NCBI RefSeq assembly: GCF_026967985.1
Contig: NZ_JAPVBJ010000002.1
Coordinates: 124,001-188,000, forward strand
Reading direction: 5' to 3'
Length of the DNA stretch: 64,000 nt
From: Modestobacter sp. VKM Ac-2984
GTDB lineage: Bacteria; Actinomycetota; Actinomycetes; Mycobacteriales; Geodermatophilaceae
The number at the start of each line of letters is the position of its first letter. Position 1 is the stretch's first letter. The position numbers and the translations under genes are program-made. The notes under the pieces were generated by a model. It was not told the origin of the DNA. It searched no databases and was given only the letters and a program-made list of their open reading frames with translations. Positions 50,880-60,827 of this stretch are shown here, piece after piece.

Positions 50880-52297
50880 GCTTGGTCCTCCGCTATGCGG
50901 CGCGTTCCGACCGCGGCCTGATCCGCAGCACCAACCAGGACTCGGTGTACGCCGGGCCCCGGTTGCTGGCCGTCGCGGACGGCATGGGCGGGCACGCGGC
51001 GGGCGACGTCGCCAGCAAGGTCGTCATCGCCGCGCTCGAGCACCTCGACGAGGACGCCCCCTCCGGCGACCTGCTCCAGGCCTTGCGCCATGCGGTCTTC
51101 GAGGGCAGCGAGCACCTGCGCGAGGTGATCCGGGAGTCCCCGCAGCTGGAGGGCATGGGGACGACGCTCACCGCCGTCCTCTTCGCCGGTGGCCGACTGG
51201 GGCTGTGCCACGTCGGCGACTCCCGCGCCTACCTGATGCGCGACGGCGAGCTGCACCAGATCACCCACGACGACACCTTCGTGCAGACGCTGATCGACGA
51301 CGGCCGGATCACCGAGGAGGAGGCCAACAGCCACCCGCAGCGCTCGCTGCTGCTGCGTGCCCTCAACGGCCAGGACGTCGAGCCCGACCTGTCGATGCGC
51401 GAGGCCCGCGCCGGCGACCGCTACATGCTCTGCTCCGACGGCCTGTCCGGCGTGGTCAGCCACGAGACGCTCGCCGCCGCGATGCGCGAGCCCGACGCGC
51501 AGGCCACCTCCGACCGGCTGATCGAGCTCGCCCTGCGCAGCGGGGGCCCGGACAACATCACCTGCATCGTCGCCGACGTCGTGGAGGACGACGGCCGCGG
51601 TGTGCTCGTCGAGCCGGTCGTCGACGGTGCTGCCGGCGACCACGTGGGCCAGCGGGAGGTCGACCCCCGGTCGGCCGCCGGTCGCGCAGCGCTCGCCGAC
51701 CCGCAGGCGGCCGGGCAGGCCACCGCGCTGACCACCAGCTCCCCACCGCCGCGCCAGCGCCGGCCGTTGCGCACGGCCCTCTTCGCCCTCGCCGCCGTCG
51801 TGGTGCTGGGCGCCGCGACGATCGGCGCGTACCTGTTCGTGATGGGCCACTGGTTCGTCGGGGTCGCCGAGACCGCCGACGGCGACCGGGTCGGGGTCTT
51901 CCGCGGGCTGAACGCCTCCGTCGTCGGGCTGGACCTCTACCGCCTGGACGAGGCGACGGCGCTGGCCACCGGCGACCTCACCCCGGCCGCCCGCAACCGG
52001 GTGGCCGACGGGATCCCCGCCGACGACCCGAACGACGCCGAGCGGATCCTCTCCAACCTCCGCAGCCAGCAGCTGCCGCTGTGCCCGAGGACGCCGGCGC
52101 TGACCGCCAGCACCCCGTCCGCCACCCCGACGCTGGCGGCGGAGCCCACCCCCGCCGCCGTCCCGGGTCAGCCGGACGCCGCCACGGCGACCGTCACGCC
52201 GACCGTCACCGGCGCCGCCGAGCCGACGCGCTCCGCCGCGGCCCCCGGGCGGACGCGTTCCGGTGAGCCCGGAGTGGACTGCCGGGAGGTCGACTAG
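50876..52297 (+). CDS. pstP: PP2C Ser/Thr protein phosphatase PstP
   Basis: The 473-residue protein has an N-terminal PPM/PP2C domain (about 1-235) with NQDSVYAGPRLLAVADGMGG, GMGTTLTAVLF, VGDSRAYLM, LCSDGLSGVV and SGGPDNITCIV, the full metal site. One membrane helix follows near 305-325 (ALFALAAVVVLGAATIGAYL), then an extracellular Thr/Pro-rich tail. It reverses PknA/PknB phosphorylation. The ATG overlaps the fhaB stop. Confidence 0.95.
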   Translation: MSLVLRYAARSDRGLIRSTNQDSVYAGPRLLAVADGMGGHAAGDVASKVVIAALEHLDEDAPSGDLLQALRHAVFEGSEHLREVIRESPQLEGMGTTLTAVLFAGGRLGLCHVGDSRAYLMRDGELHQITHDDTFVQTLIDDGRITEEEANSHPQRSLLLRALNGQDVEPDLSMREARAGDRYMLCSDGLSGVVSHETLAAAMREPDAQATSDRLIELALRSGGPDNITCIVADVVEDDGRGVLVEPVVDGAAGDHVGQREVDPRSAAGRAALADPQAAGQATALTTSSPPPRQRRPLRTALFALAAVVVLGAATIGAYLFVMGHWFVGVAETADGDRVGVFRGLNASVVGLDLYRLDEATALATGDLTPAARNRVADGIPADDPNDAERILSNLRSQQLPLCPRTPALTASTPSATPTLAAEPTPAAVPGQPDAATATVTPTVTGAAEPTRSAAAPGRTRSGEPGVDCREVD

Positions 52298-53724
52298 TGG
52301 CTGCGCCGGTCAACGGCCCCGGCACCGACCCGCGCGCCGCCCTCGCCCCCGGCGCGGCCGTCCCCACCCGGCGGGGCACCGAACTGCTCCTGCTCGGCTT
52401 CGCAGTGCTCATCACGCTGGCCGCGCACCTGATCATCGACATCACCGTCACCGGGTCCCCGGGCACCGAGATGGTCACCTTCGGCGTCTGGTTCTCCGCC
52501 CTGTGGGGCGTCGCCCACGTCGTCGTCCGGCGGTTCGCGCCCTACGCCGACCCGCTGCTGCTCCCCTGTGTCGCGGTGCTGTCCGGGCTGGGCCTGTCGA
52601 TGATCCACCGGCTGGACATCGCCGGTGAGCAGTTCGGCGGCAACGGTGCCGCCAGCGTGGACGCCCCGGTCCAGCTGGTGTGGGCCACGGTCGGGCTGGT
52701 GCTGTTCATCGCCGTCCTGGTGATCGTGCGCGACCACCGGGCGCTCTCCCGGTTCGCCTACACCCTCGCCCTCGTCGGGCTGGTCCTGCTGGCGCTGCCC
52801 GCGGTCCTGCCGAACTCCGAGATCAACGGCGCCAAGCTGTGGATCCGGTTCGGTGGCTTCTCCATCCAGCCCGGCGAGTTCGCCAAGATCTGCCTGATCG
52901 TCTTCTTCGCCGCCTACCTGGTCGACAAGCGGGACGTGCTCGCACTGGCCAGCCGCCGGGTGCTCCGCCTGGAGCTGCCGCGTGGCCGCGACCTCGGCCC
53001 GGTGCTGCTGGCCTGGGTCGCCTCGATCCTGGTGCTGGTCTTCGAGCGCGACCTGGGCAGCTCGCTGCTGCTGTTCGGCATCTTCGTGGTGATGCTCTAC
53101 GTGGCCACCGAGCGGGCCAGCTGGCTGGTCATCGGCCTGCTGCTGTTCGCCGGCGGGGCGTTCGTCGCCTATCAGCTCTTCGGTCACGTCCGCGTGCGGG
53201 TCGACACCTGGCTGGACCCGTTCGCCTACGCCGACACCGGCGGCTACCAGGTGGTCCAGTCGCTGTTCAGCCTGGGCACCGGCGGCCTGTTCGGCGCGGG
53301 GCTCGGTGGCGGGCGGCCGGATCAGGTGCCGGTGGCCAAGAGCGACTTCATCGCCGCTGCCATCGGTGAGGAGCTCGGCCTCTTCGGGCTGGTCGCGATG
53401 ATCGTGATCTACCTGGTGCTGGTCGAGCGGGGTCTGCGCACCTCCCTGGTGGTCCGGGACGGCTTCGGCAAGCTGCTGGCCGCCGGGCTGGCCTTCTCCC
53501 TCGCCTGGCAGGTGTTCGTCGTCCTCGGCGGGGTCACCGGCCTGCTCCCGCTCACCGGGCTGACCACGCCGTTCCTGGCCTACGGCGGCTCCTCGCTGGT
53601 CGCCAACTTCGGCCTGGTCGCGCTGCTCGTGCGGATCAGCGACGCCGCCCGCCGACCGGCCGGCGCGGCCGCGACCACACCGCCGAAGCTCACCGACGCA
53701 CCGACCGAGGTGGTGCAGCCGTGA
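52297..53724 (+). CDS. rodA: FtsW/RodA/SpoVE family peptidoglycan polymerase
   Basis: The 475-residue SEDS protein has about ten membrane helices and the family motifs LPNSEINGAKLWIRFGGFS, QPGEFAKICLIVFFAAYL, the WLDPFAYADTGGYQVVQSLFS loop and GLTTPFLAYGGSSLVANFG. It polymerises glycan strands with a PBP partner. Its GTG shares the last base of the pstP stop, and pbpA follows with a GTGA overlap. Confidence 0.95.
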   Translation: MAAPVNGPGTDPRAALAPGAAVPTRRGTELLLLGFAVLITLAAHLIIDITVTGSPGTEMVTFGVWFSALWGVAHVVVRRFAPYADPLLLPCVAVLSGLGLSMIHRLDIAGEQFGGNGAASVDAPVQLVWATVGLVLFIAVLVIVRDHRALSRFAYTLALVGLVLLALPAVLPNSEINGAKLWIRFGGFSIQPGEFAKICLIVFFAAYLVDKRDVLALASRRVLRLELPRGRDLGPVLLAWVASILVLVFERDLGSSLLLFGIFVVMLYVATERASWLVIGLLLFAGGAFVAYQLFGHVRVRVDTWLDPFAYADTGGYQVVQSLFSLGTGGLFGAGLGGGRPDQVPVAKSDFIAAAIGEELGLFGLVAMIVIYLVLVERGLRTSLVVRDGFGKLLAAGLAFSLAWQVFVVLGGVTGLLPLTGLTTPFLAYGGSSLVANFGLVALLVRISDAARRPAGAAATTPPKLTDAPTEVVQP

Positions 53725-55166
53725 ACGCCCCGCTGCGCAAGGTCGCGATCAGCGTGCTGGTGCTGTTCACGCTGCTGATCGTCAACGTCAACGTGATCCA
53801 GGTCTTCCGCGCCGACGAGCTGCGGGCCGACGCGCGCAACACCCGGGTGCTCGTCGAGCAGTACGACGAGCAGCGCGGCTCGATCATCGTCGACGGCAAC
53901 GAGATCGCGCTGTCCGAGGCGACCGACGGCCCGCTCACCTACCTCCGCCGCTATCCGCAGGGCCCCCTCTACGCCCCGGTGACCGGCTACAACTCGCTGA
54001 TCTTCGGCAACCGCGGGCTGGAGGAGGCCGTCGACGAGGTGCTCTCCGGCGACGACGCGCGGCTGGCGCTCAGCTTCCGCCGGCTCACCGAGCTGTTCAC
54101 CGGGCAGGACCTCTCGGGCGGCAGCGTGGAGCTCACGCTGGACCCGGCGGTGCAGGCGGCCGCGATGTCGGCCCTGGACGGGCGGACCGGTGCCGTCGTC
54201 GCCCTCGACCCGCAGACCGGCGCCGTCCTGGGGCTGGCCAGCACCCCGACCTACGACCCGAACCTGCTCTCCAGCCACGACCCCGGCGCCATCCGGGCCT
54301 ACGCCGAGGAGTTGGAGGCGCTGGAGACCGACCCGCGGACCAACGTGGCCATCTCCGAGCGCTACCCGGCCGGGTCGATCTTCAAGGTGGTCGTCGCCGC
54401 CGCCGCCCTGGCCACCGGCGAGTACACGCCGGAGACGGTGATCCCGGCGCCGCAGGACTACATCCTGCCGGGCACCACGACCGACCTGCAGAACTTCGGC
54501 GACCGGCCCTGCAGCCCGACCGGTGAGCAGCCGCTGATCGAGGCGCTGACCATCTCCTGCAACACCGCCTTCGCCCAGCTCGGCATCGACCTGGGCGAGG
54601 AGGCCGTCCGGGAGATGGCCGAGGCGCTCGGCATCGACGGCACGGGCTTCGACATCCCGCTGCAGGTGGAGGGCAGCACGATCGGCGACATCGAGAGCGA
54701 CGCGGCGCTGGGCCAGACCTCGATCGGGCAACGAGACGTCGCCCTGACCCCGATGCAGGCCGCCATGATCGCGGCCGCGGTGGCCAACGACGGCGTGCTG
54801 ATGAACCCGTACCTGGTGGAGTCGGTCCAGGCCCCCGACCTGACGGTCATCGACCAGACCGAGCCCGAGCCGTTCTCCGAGCCCTTCTCGGCCGAGGTCG
54901 CCGAGCAGCTGACCCAGATGATGACCAACGTCGTCGACGAGGGCACCGGCCGGCGCGCGCAGATCAGCGGCATCGAGGTGGCCGGCAAGACCGGCACGGC
55001 GGAGAACGCCGGCCCCGACCACAACTGGTTCATCGGCTTCGCCCCCGCCGAGGACCCGAGCATCGCCGTGGCGGTCTTCATCCGGAACGGCGGCGGCACC
55101 GGCGGGGACATCTCCGCACCGATCGCGCGCGAGGTCATCGAGGCGCACCTGCAGGGCGGCGGCTGA
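53721..55166 (+). CDS. pbpA: Class B penicillin-binding protein PbpA
   Basis: The 481-residue transpeptidase has one N-terminal membrane helix (VLVLFTLLIVNVNVIQVF), a dimerisation domain and a transpeptidase domain with catalytic SIFK near residue 219, SCN in LTISCNTAF and KTGT at about 422. It partners the RodA-type polymerase. The order rodA-pbpA-pknA is conserved in actinobacteria. The stop overlaps the pknA ATG by one base. Confidence 0.95.
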   Translation: MNAPLRKVAISVLVLFTLLIVNVNVIQVFRADELRADARNTRVLVEQYDEQRGSIIVDGNEIALSEATDGPLTYLRRYPQGPLYAPVTGYNSLIFGNRGLEEAVDEVLSGDDARLALSFRRLTELFTGQDLSGGSVELTLDPAVQAAAMSALDGRTGAVVALDPQTGAVLGLASTPTYDPNLLSSHDPGAIRAYAEELEALETDPRTNVAISERYPAGSIFKVVVAAAALATGEYTPETVIPAPQDYILPGTTTDLQNFGDRPCSPTGEQPLIEALTISCNTAFAQLGIDLGEEAVREMAEALGIDGTGFDIPLQVEGSTIGDIESDAALGQTSIGQRDVALTPMQAAMIAAAVANDGVLMNPYLVESVQAPDLTVIDQTEPEPFSEPFSAEVAEQLTQMMTNVVDEGTGRRAQISGIEVAGKTGTAENAGPDHNWFIGFAPAEDPSIAVAVFIRNGGGTGGDISAPIAREVIEAHLQGGG

Positions 55167-56902
55167 TGGCGGTCCGCGTGGGCAGCATGCTGGCCGGCCG
55201 CTACGAGATCACCGCCCCCATCGCCACTGGCGGGATGGGGGAGGTCTGGCAGGCCCGCGACCGCACCCTCGGGCGGATCGTCGCGGTCAAGGTGCTGCGC
55301 AGCGAGTACACCGGCGACTCGAGCTTCCTCATCCGGTTCCGCAACGAGGCCCGGCACACCGCCGCCCTGTCGCACCCGAACATCGCCTCGGTCTACGACT
55401 ACGGCGAGACCACCGAGGACGGGCAACGCCTGGCCTACCTGATCATGGAGTTCGTCGAGGGCAAGCCGCTGGTCACCGTCCTGGCCGAGCGCGGGCGGCT
55501 GACCGCCGAGCAGACCCTCGACGTCCTCGGGCAGGCCGGTGACGGCCTCTCCGCCGCGCACGCGGCCGGCATGGTGCACCGGGACATCAAGCCCGGGAAC
55601 CTGCTCGTGCGCCCGGACGGCGTGGTGAAGCTGACCGACTTCGGCATCGCCTACGCCCGCGACGCCGCCCCCCTCACCCGCACCGGAATGGTGGTCGGCA
55701 CCGCGCAGTACCTCTCCCCCGAGCAGGCCCAGGGGCACGTGGTGACCGCCGCCTCCGACGTCTACTCGCTCGGCGTGCTCGGGTACGAGTGCATCGCCGG
55801 GGTGCGCCCGTTCGACGGCGAGTCGCAGGTGGCGATCGCGCTGGCGCAGATCAACCGCCCCCCGCCCCCGATGCCCGCGGACGTGCCCTGGCAGGTCCGC
55901 GCCCTGATCGAGCGGTGCCTCGCCAAGGACCCCGCTGCCCGCTTCCCCGACGGAGGGGCCTTCGCCGACGCGGTGCGGCGGGTCGCGGCCGGCGGCGCCG
56001 TGCCGGCCGCGACCGCGATGACCCAGGTGGTCGGGGACGACGGCACGGCGACCACGATGTTCCCGGCGACCGGCCCCGGCACCGCCCTGGGCCCCTCGAC
56101 TGCGCCCCGCACCATGCCCCCGTTGCACGGCCCCCCCGTCGACGGCGACGGAGCGAGCACCTGGACCGGCGGGGAGGACGACCCGCAGGACGTCCGGCGC
56201 ACCCGGCTGCTGTGGGCGGCCGCCGCACTCGCCCTCGTGGGGCTGGTCGCCGCCGGGGTGTTCCTGGTCATGTCCCAGTCCGACGACCCGGACGGCTCGG
56301 CTTCGGCACCGGGTACCAGCTCGCCCTCGAGCTCCGCACCGGCGAGCACCAGTGCCTCCGGGACGCTCGCGTTCGACGTGACCGACTACGTCGGGGACGA
56401 CGCCGACACCGTCACCGACGAGCTCGAGGGGCGGGGCTTCGACGTGCAGCAGCGGGAGGCGACCGGCACCGAGCTGTCGGCAGCCGGCGTGGCCCTGGCG
56501 GAGAACGACGTCGTGACCGCCTCCCCGAGGCGCGGCCCCCTGGCGCCGCGCTCGACGATCACGCTCGCCGTGGCCGCCGAGGCCTACGACCCCGAGGCCG
56601 GGACCGAGGAGGACGGCGACGGGGGCGGCGCACCGCCGCCGGCAGCACCTACCCCTGATGGCGATCCCGAGGAGGGGGCAGGCGTGGACGGCGAGACCAC
56701 CAGTCCGACGACCGCCACCGTGACCGCCACCGTGACACAGCGGGGCACGACGAGCTCGAGCAGTGCGACGAGTTCGACAAGCACCTCCAGCAGCAGCTCG
56801 AGCAGCAGCCCGAGCAGCAGCCCCGTCTCGCCGTCGCCAGTGGAGCCCGTCGATCCGAACGCGGATGCACAAGCATCGCCCGAGCTCTCGCGCACCCCAT
56901 GA
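55166..56902 (+). CDS. pknA: Ser/Thr protein kinase PknA
   Basis: The 578-residue kinase has a Hanks domain (about 10-275) with ATGGMGEVW, AVKVLRSEYTGD, MVHRDIKPGNLL, LTDFGIAYARD and GTAQYLSPEQA. A membrane helix lies near 355-375 (LLWAAAALALVGLVAAGVFL), then a PASTA-like region, and a Ser-rich tail. PknA regulates cell shape and division with PknB. Unlike many PknA proteins it has a long extracellular region. Confidence 0.94.
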   Translation: MAVRVGSMLAGRYEITAPIATGGMGEVWQARDRTLGRIVAVKVLRSEYTGDSSFLIRFRNEARHTAALSHPNIASVYDYGETTEDGQRLAYLIMEFVEGKPLVTVLAERGRLTAEQTLDVLGQAGDGLSAAHAAGMVHRDIKPGNLLVRPDGVVKLTDFGIAYARDAAPLTRTGMVVGTAQYLSPEQAQGHVVTAASDVYSLGVLGYECIAGVRPFDGESQVAIALAQINRPPPPMPADVPWQVRALIERCLAKDPAARFPDGGAFADAVRRVAAGGAVPAATAMTQVVGDDGTATTMFPATGPGTALGPSTAPRTMPPLHGPPVDGDGASTWTGGEDDPQDVRRTRLLWAAAALALVGLVAAGVFLVMSQSDDPDGSASAPGTSSPSSSAPASTSASGTLAFDVTDYVGDDADTVTDELEGRGFDVQQREATGTELSAAGVALAENDVVTASPRRGPLAPRSTITLAVAAEAYDPEAGTEEDGDGGGAPPPAAPTPDGDPEEGAGVDGETTSPTTATVTATVTQRGTTSSSSATSSTSTSSSSSSSSPSSSPVSPSPVEPVDPNADAQASPELSRTP

Positions 56903-57038
56903 CACACGCGTCCCCCGGCGCTCGCGTCGCGCCTGTCGCGACCCGGCCAGCGATTAGGCTCCGCGACGGCGCACCGCTCCCCGGTCCTGCCATCCCGGAG
57001 CTGCGTCCGCCGCACCGCACCACCCGAGAGGACCACCG

Positions 57039-58829
57039 ATGACCACCCCCCAGGTGCTCGGCGAGCGGTACGAGATCGGCGGGGTGCTCGGCCGCGGCGG
57101 CATGGCGGAGGTGCACCGGGGGCGGGACCTCCGGCTGGGGCGCGAGGTCGCGGTCAAGGTGCTGCGTCAGGACCTCGCCCGGGACCCGTCGTCCCAGGTC
57201 CGGTTCCGCCGCGAGGCCCAGGCCAGCGCGTCGCTCAACCACCCGGCGATCGTCGCGGTCTACGACACCGGGGAGGACCGCACCGCGACCGGTGCGACCC
57301 CCTACATCGTCATGGAGTACGTCGAGGGCGACACCCTGCGCGACGTGCTCCGCCGTGAGCGGCGGCTGTCCCCCGAGCGGGCCATGTCGCTGACCGCCGA
57401 CATCTGCGCAGCCCTGGACTTCAGCCACCGGAACGGCATCGTGCACCGGGACGTGAAACCCGGCAACGTCATGATCACGCCGCAGGGCACGGTCAAGGTG
57501 ATGGACTTCGGCATCGCCCGCGCGGTCTCCGACTCCGCCGCGACGATGACCTCCACCGCCGCCGTCATCGGCACCGCCCAGTACCTCTCCCCCGAGCAGG
57601 CCCGTGGTGAGGGCGTCGACGCCCGTTCCGACGTCTACTCCGCCGGGTGCCTGCTCTACGAGCTCGTCACCGGCAGCCCGCCCTTCACCGGCGACTCCCC
57701 CGTCGCCGTCGCCTACCAGCACGTGCGCGAGGACCCGCGGACACCGTCGTCGATCAACCCGGAGATCAGCCCGGAGCTGGACGCCATCCTGCTCAAGGCG
57801 ATGAGCAAGAACCCGGCCAACCGCTACCAGTCGGCCGCCGACATGCGGGCGGACCTGCTGCGCGCCGTGGCCGGCCAGCGGGTCGAGGCCACGCCGGTGA
57901 TGAGCGACGCCGAGAAGACCACGATCATCGGCGTGACGCCCGGCGGGTACGGCAACGACGACTGGGACGACGGGCAGACCGACGACAAACGCCGGCGCAA
58001 CCGGATCATCGCCCTGGTCATCGCCGTGGTCCTGCTCGTCGCCGGCGGCGTCGGCCTGGCGCTGGCGCTCACCTCCGGGTCGGACGAACCCGTCACCCCC
58101 GTGGTCGAGCAGGTCCCGGTCCCCGACCTGGTCGGGGACCTGCAGGCCGATGCGGAGGCCGAGATCCTGGCCGAGGGTCTCCTGATCGGCCCGATCACCC
58201 GCGAGCCGAGTACGGAGGCCCAGGAGGGCACCGTGCTCAGCTCGGACCCGGCAGCAGGGACCGAGGTGGACCCGGAGACGCGGGTGGCCCTGGTCGTCGG
58301 CGGCGGCCCGAACACGATCGCCGTCCCCAACGTGCTCGGCGACCAGCAGGACGAGGCGATCGACCGGCTGGAGGGGGCCGGCTTCACCGGCAGCACCAGC
58401 ACCGACCAGGTCGACAGCCTGGAGCCGGCCGGCACCGTCGTGGCAGTCGACCCCGCACCGGGCAGCCAGGCCGCGCCGGACGCGTCCTTCCGGCTGAGCG
58501 TCTCCACCGGCTCGATCACGCTGCCCGACGTGCGTGGTCTCACCGAGCCCGCTGCCCGGGAGGCCCTCGTGGACGCCGGGATCGACAACGGGGTCATCGT
58601 GCCGAACAACGTCGAGCGGGACGACGCCACGCCGGGCACCGTCGTCGACACCGATCCGGGCCCGCGGGCCTCGGTGTCGGCCGGCGAGACGGTCACCCTG
58701 CTCATCGCCGTCCCGACGCCGGCACAGCCGACCCCCACGCCGACCCCGAGTCCGACGCCGACCCCCTCGACCCCGGCCCCGACCCCGCCGGCGGGGGAGC
58801 CCACGGAGACGGCACAGCCCGCCGGCTGA
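57039..58829 (+). CDS. pknB: Ser/Thr protein kinase PknB with PASTA repeats
   Basis: The 596-residue kinase has a Hanks domain (about 10-275) with GRGGMAEVH, IVHRDVKPGNVM, VMDFGIARAV and IGTAQYLSPEQARG. A membrane helix (about 325-345) follows, then three PASTA domains: VPVPDLVGDLQADAEAEIL, IAVPNVLGDQQDEAIDRLE and TLPDVRGLTEPAAREALVD, then a Thr/Pro tail. PASTA domains sense muropeptides. A 136-bp gap with TTAGGCT-type -10 separates it from pknA, so it may have its own promoter. Confidence 0.96.
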   Translation: MTTPQVLGERYEIGGVLGRGGMAEVHRGRDLRLGREVAVKVLRQDLARDPSSQVRFRREAQASASLNHPAIVAVYDTGEDRTATGATPYIVMEYVEGDTLRDVLRRERRLSPERAMSLTADICAALDFSHRNGIVHRDVKPGNVMITPQGTVKVMDFGIARAVSDSAATMTSTAAVIGTAQYLSPEQARGEGVDARSDVYSAGCLLYELVTGSPPFTGDSPVAVAYQHVREDPRTPSSINPEISPELDAILLKAMSKNPANRYQSAADMRADLLRAVAGQRVEATPVMSDAEKTTIIGVTPGGYGNDDWDDGQTDDKRRRNRIIALVIAVVLLVAGGVGLALALTSGSDEPVTPVVEQVPVPDLVGDLQADAEAEILAEGLLIGPITREPSTEAQEGTVLSSDPAAGTEVDPETRVALVVGGGPNTIAVPNVLGDQQDEAIDRLEGAGFTGSTSTDQVDSLEPAGTVVAVDPAPGSQAAPDASFRLSVSTGSITLPDVRGLTEPAAREALVDAGIDNGVIVPNNVERDDATPGTVVDTDPGPRASVSAGETVTLLIAVPTPAQPTPTPTPSPTPTPSTPAPTPPAGEPTETAQPAG

Positions 58830-58856
58830 GCCCCGGGCCACCCAGAGGTGGCCGGT

Positions 58857-59519
58857 TCAGACGGTGAGGGTGGTGAGCCGGCGGGCGCTGGCCGCCGCGG
58901 CCTCGACCCGGGCGGGGTCCGGCGCCAGCCCACAGCCGGACAGCCAGTTCGCCAGCAGCTGGTGCCCACCCTCGGTGAGCACCGACTCGGGGTGGAACTG
59001 CACTCCCTCGATCGGCAGCTCCCGGTGCCGCAGCGCCATCACGATGCCCGACGGCGTGCGGCCGGTGACCTCCAGTTCGGCCGGGACGCTGTCGGACTCG
59101 ACCGCGAGCGAGTGGTACCGGGTGGCGGTGAACGGGCTGCCCAGCCCCGCCAGCACGCCGACACCGTCGTGCACCACCTGGCTGGTCTTGCCGTGCAGCA
59201 GCTCGGGTGCCCGGCCCACGACGCCACCGAAGGCCTCGGCGATCGCCTGGTGGCCCAGGCAGACCCCGAGCACCGGCAGTCCGGCGTCGGCGGCGGCCCG
59301 CACAATCGGCACGGTCACCCCGGCGTCGACCGGCGTGCCGGGTCCCGGGGAGAGCAGCACGCCGGCGACGTCCAGGTCGGCGAGCTCGTCGACCGTCACC
59401 GCGTCGTTGCGGCGCACCAGGCTGGGGACCCCGAGCTGGCCCAGGTACTGGACCAGGTTGTAGACGAAGCTGTCGAAGTTGTCGACGACGAGCACCGGCC
59501 GGGCGGCGGGCAGGCTCAT
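58857..59519 (-). CDS. Class I glutamine amidotransferase, TrpG/PabA type
   Basis: The 220-residue glutaminase has VLVVDNFDSFVYNLVQYL, LLSPGPGTPVDAG, VLGVCLGHQAIAEAFGG with the catalytic Cys and GVQFHPESVLTEGG with the His. It delivers ammonia for anthranilate or aminodeoxychorismate synthesis. In actinobacteria the copy beside pknB is annotated trpG or pabA; the partner subunit is not in the window. Convergent with pknB. Confidence 0.93.
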   Translation of the reverse strand: MSLPAARPVLVVDNFDSFVYNLVQYLGQLGVPSLVRRNDAVTVDELADLDVAGVLLSPGPGTPVDAGVTVPIVRAAADAGLPVLGVCLGHQAIAEAFGGVVGRAPELLHGKTSQVVHDGVGVLAGLGSPFTATRYHSLAVESDSVPAELEVTGRTPSGIVMALRHRELPIEGVQFHPESVLTEGGHQLLANWLSGCGLAPDPARVEAAAASARRLTTLTV

Positions 59520-59601
59520 CGCTCGACGCTCGCGTCGGTGCGGGACACGGGGCTCGCTCTCCAGGGCGTTGAGGGGGCGGGACGGCGGGCTGGGGACGGG
59601 C

Positions 59602-60348
59602 TCAGCCGACGTTGGCGTACTGCATGTCCAGGGCGCCGTCGTAGGCCGCCAAGGTCAGCTGGTCCCGCTCCTCGAGGTCGAAGGTCAACCCGTAGTCCTC
59701 GACCGCGTCCTGGAAGACCTGCACCTCCGGGGAGGCCGCCAGCTCCGCCTGCATCTCCTCGGCGTCCCCGACGGCGGTGACCACGAACGGCGGGGAGTAC
59801 GTGCGGCCGTGCAGCAGCAGCGTGGGACCGACGCAGATGACGGCGCTGGTGGCGATCAGCCGCTGCCCCATGATGGACACCCCGTCGGCTCCGGCGGCCC
59901 ACAGAGCGTTCACCACGCCTTGGACGTCGGACTGGTGGATGACCAGGTTGTCCGGGTTGCCCTCGGTCGGGGTCGTGCCGGCGGGCTGGTGCGGGGCGTC
60001 GTCCAGGACGATGGACATCCCCGGCCCGGTCAGCTGGGCCAGGCCGGCAGAGCCGACCCCGGGGGCGCCCCGCTGCTGAGCGGCGGCGACCTCACCGTTC
60101 CGGGAGGCCGCCAGGTCGGTGAGCGCCTGCACCTGCTCCTGGAGGGCGGCCAGCTCGGCCTGCTGGCGCGCGACGGCGGAGTCCCGCTCCTGGATCAGCG
60201 CGGACAGCTCGGTGGTCTCCCCGCCCCGCAGGTCGGTGCCCTGCGCCGTCTTGCTGGAGGTGGCGAAGAGCAGACCGGCAGCCAGGGCGACGACGGGCAC
60301 GAGCCCGACCCACGGGTCGAACCGACGGGAGCGCCCGGTGCGGGCCAT
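59602..60348 (-). CDS. DUF881 family protein
   Basis: The 248-residue protein has an N-terminal membrane helix (WVGLVPVVALAAGLLFATS), a coiled-coil (DSAVARQQAELAALQEQVQ) and the DUF881 core (LTGPGMSIVLDDAP, NPDNLVIHQSDVQGVVNALW, GADGVSIMGQRL). Such proteins occur next to crgA in mycobacteria and streptomycetes and are structurally like septum-site or sporulation proteins. AGGAGGTG lies before the ATG. Divergent from crgA. Confidence 0.92.
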   Translation of the reverse strand: MARTGRSRRFDPWVGLVPVVALAAGLLFATSSKTAQGTDLRGGETTELSALIQERDSAVARQQAELAALQEQVQALTDLAASRNGEVAAAQQRGAPGVGSAGLAQLTGPGMSIVLDDAPHQPAGTTPTEGNPDNLVIHQSDVQGVVNALWAAGADGVSIMGQRLIATSAVICVGPTLLLHGRTYSPPFVVTAVGDAEEMQAELAASPEVQVFQDAVEDYGLTFDLEERDQLTLAAYDGALDMQYANVG

Positions 60349-60497
60349 GCACACCTCCTGGTGTCCGCGTCCACCCCGGGAGGGCGGACAGGGGTGACGT
60401 CGCCGCGTGACGGGGCGGGACTGCTGGCCTCTCAGCTTAGGCTGGTGACCGTTCACGCCGGGGCGTCAGGCCACCGGCCCGGGAGGGAGTCCGCCAG

Positions 60498-60770
60498 GTG
60501 CCGAAGTCGAAGGTGCGCAAGAAGTCGGTCTACACGCCGCCGGAGGGCGTGCTGCCCTCGAGCGCGGCCCGGGCACAGGCCGCGAAGCCCAGCCCGCGGT
60601 GGTACGCCCCGGTGATGGTCGGGCTGATGCTGCTGGGCCTGCTGTGGATCGTCGTCTACTACGTGGCGGGTGACCGGATCCCGCTCATGGTGACGTTGGG
60701 CCCGTGGAACTTCGCCATCGGGTTCGGCGCCATGGTCGCCGGTCTGATCATGTCGATGCGCTGGCGCTGA
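60498..60770 (+). CDS. crgA: Cell division protein CrgA
   Basis: A 90-residue protein with a basic N-terminus (MPKSKVRKKSVYTPP) and two membrane helices (APVMVGLMLLGLLWIVVYYV and FAIGFGAMVAGLIMSMRW), the standard CrgA layout. CrgA recruits and stabilises divisome components. It uses a GTG start after GGGAGGGAG. A strong hairpin terminator follows. Confidence 0.96.
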   Translation: MPKSKVRKKSVYTPPEGVLPSSAARAQAAKPSPRWYAPVMVGLMLLGLLWIVVYYVAGDRIPLMVTLGPWNFAIGFGAMVAGLIMSMRWR

Positions 60771-60795
60771 CACACCCCCGCACGGCCGGACCGAC

Positions 60796-60827
60796 AGGCC
60801 CTCGTCCCCTCCTGGGGACGGGGGCCT
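60796..60827 (+). terminator. Intrinsic terminator of crgA
   Basis: A 14-bp stem (AGGCCCTCGTCCCC with GGGGACGGGGGCCT, one T-G pair) closes a four-base loop 26 bp after the crgA stop. The following TTCGTCGT is a weak U-rich tract. Confidence 0.9.
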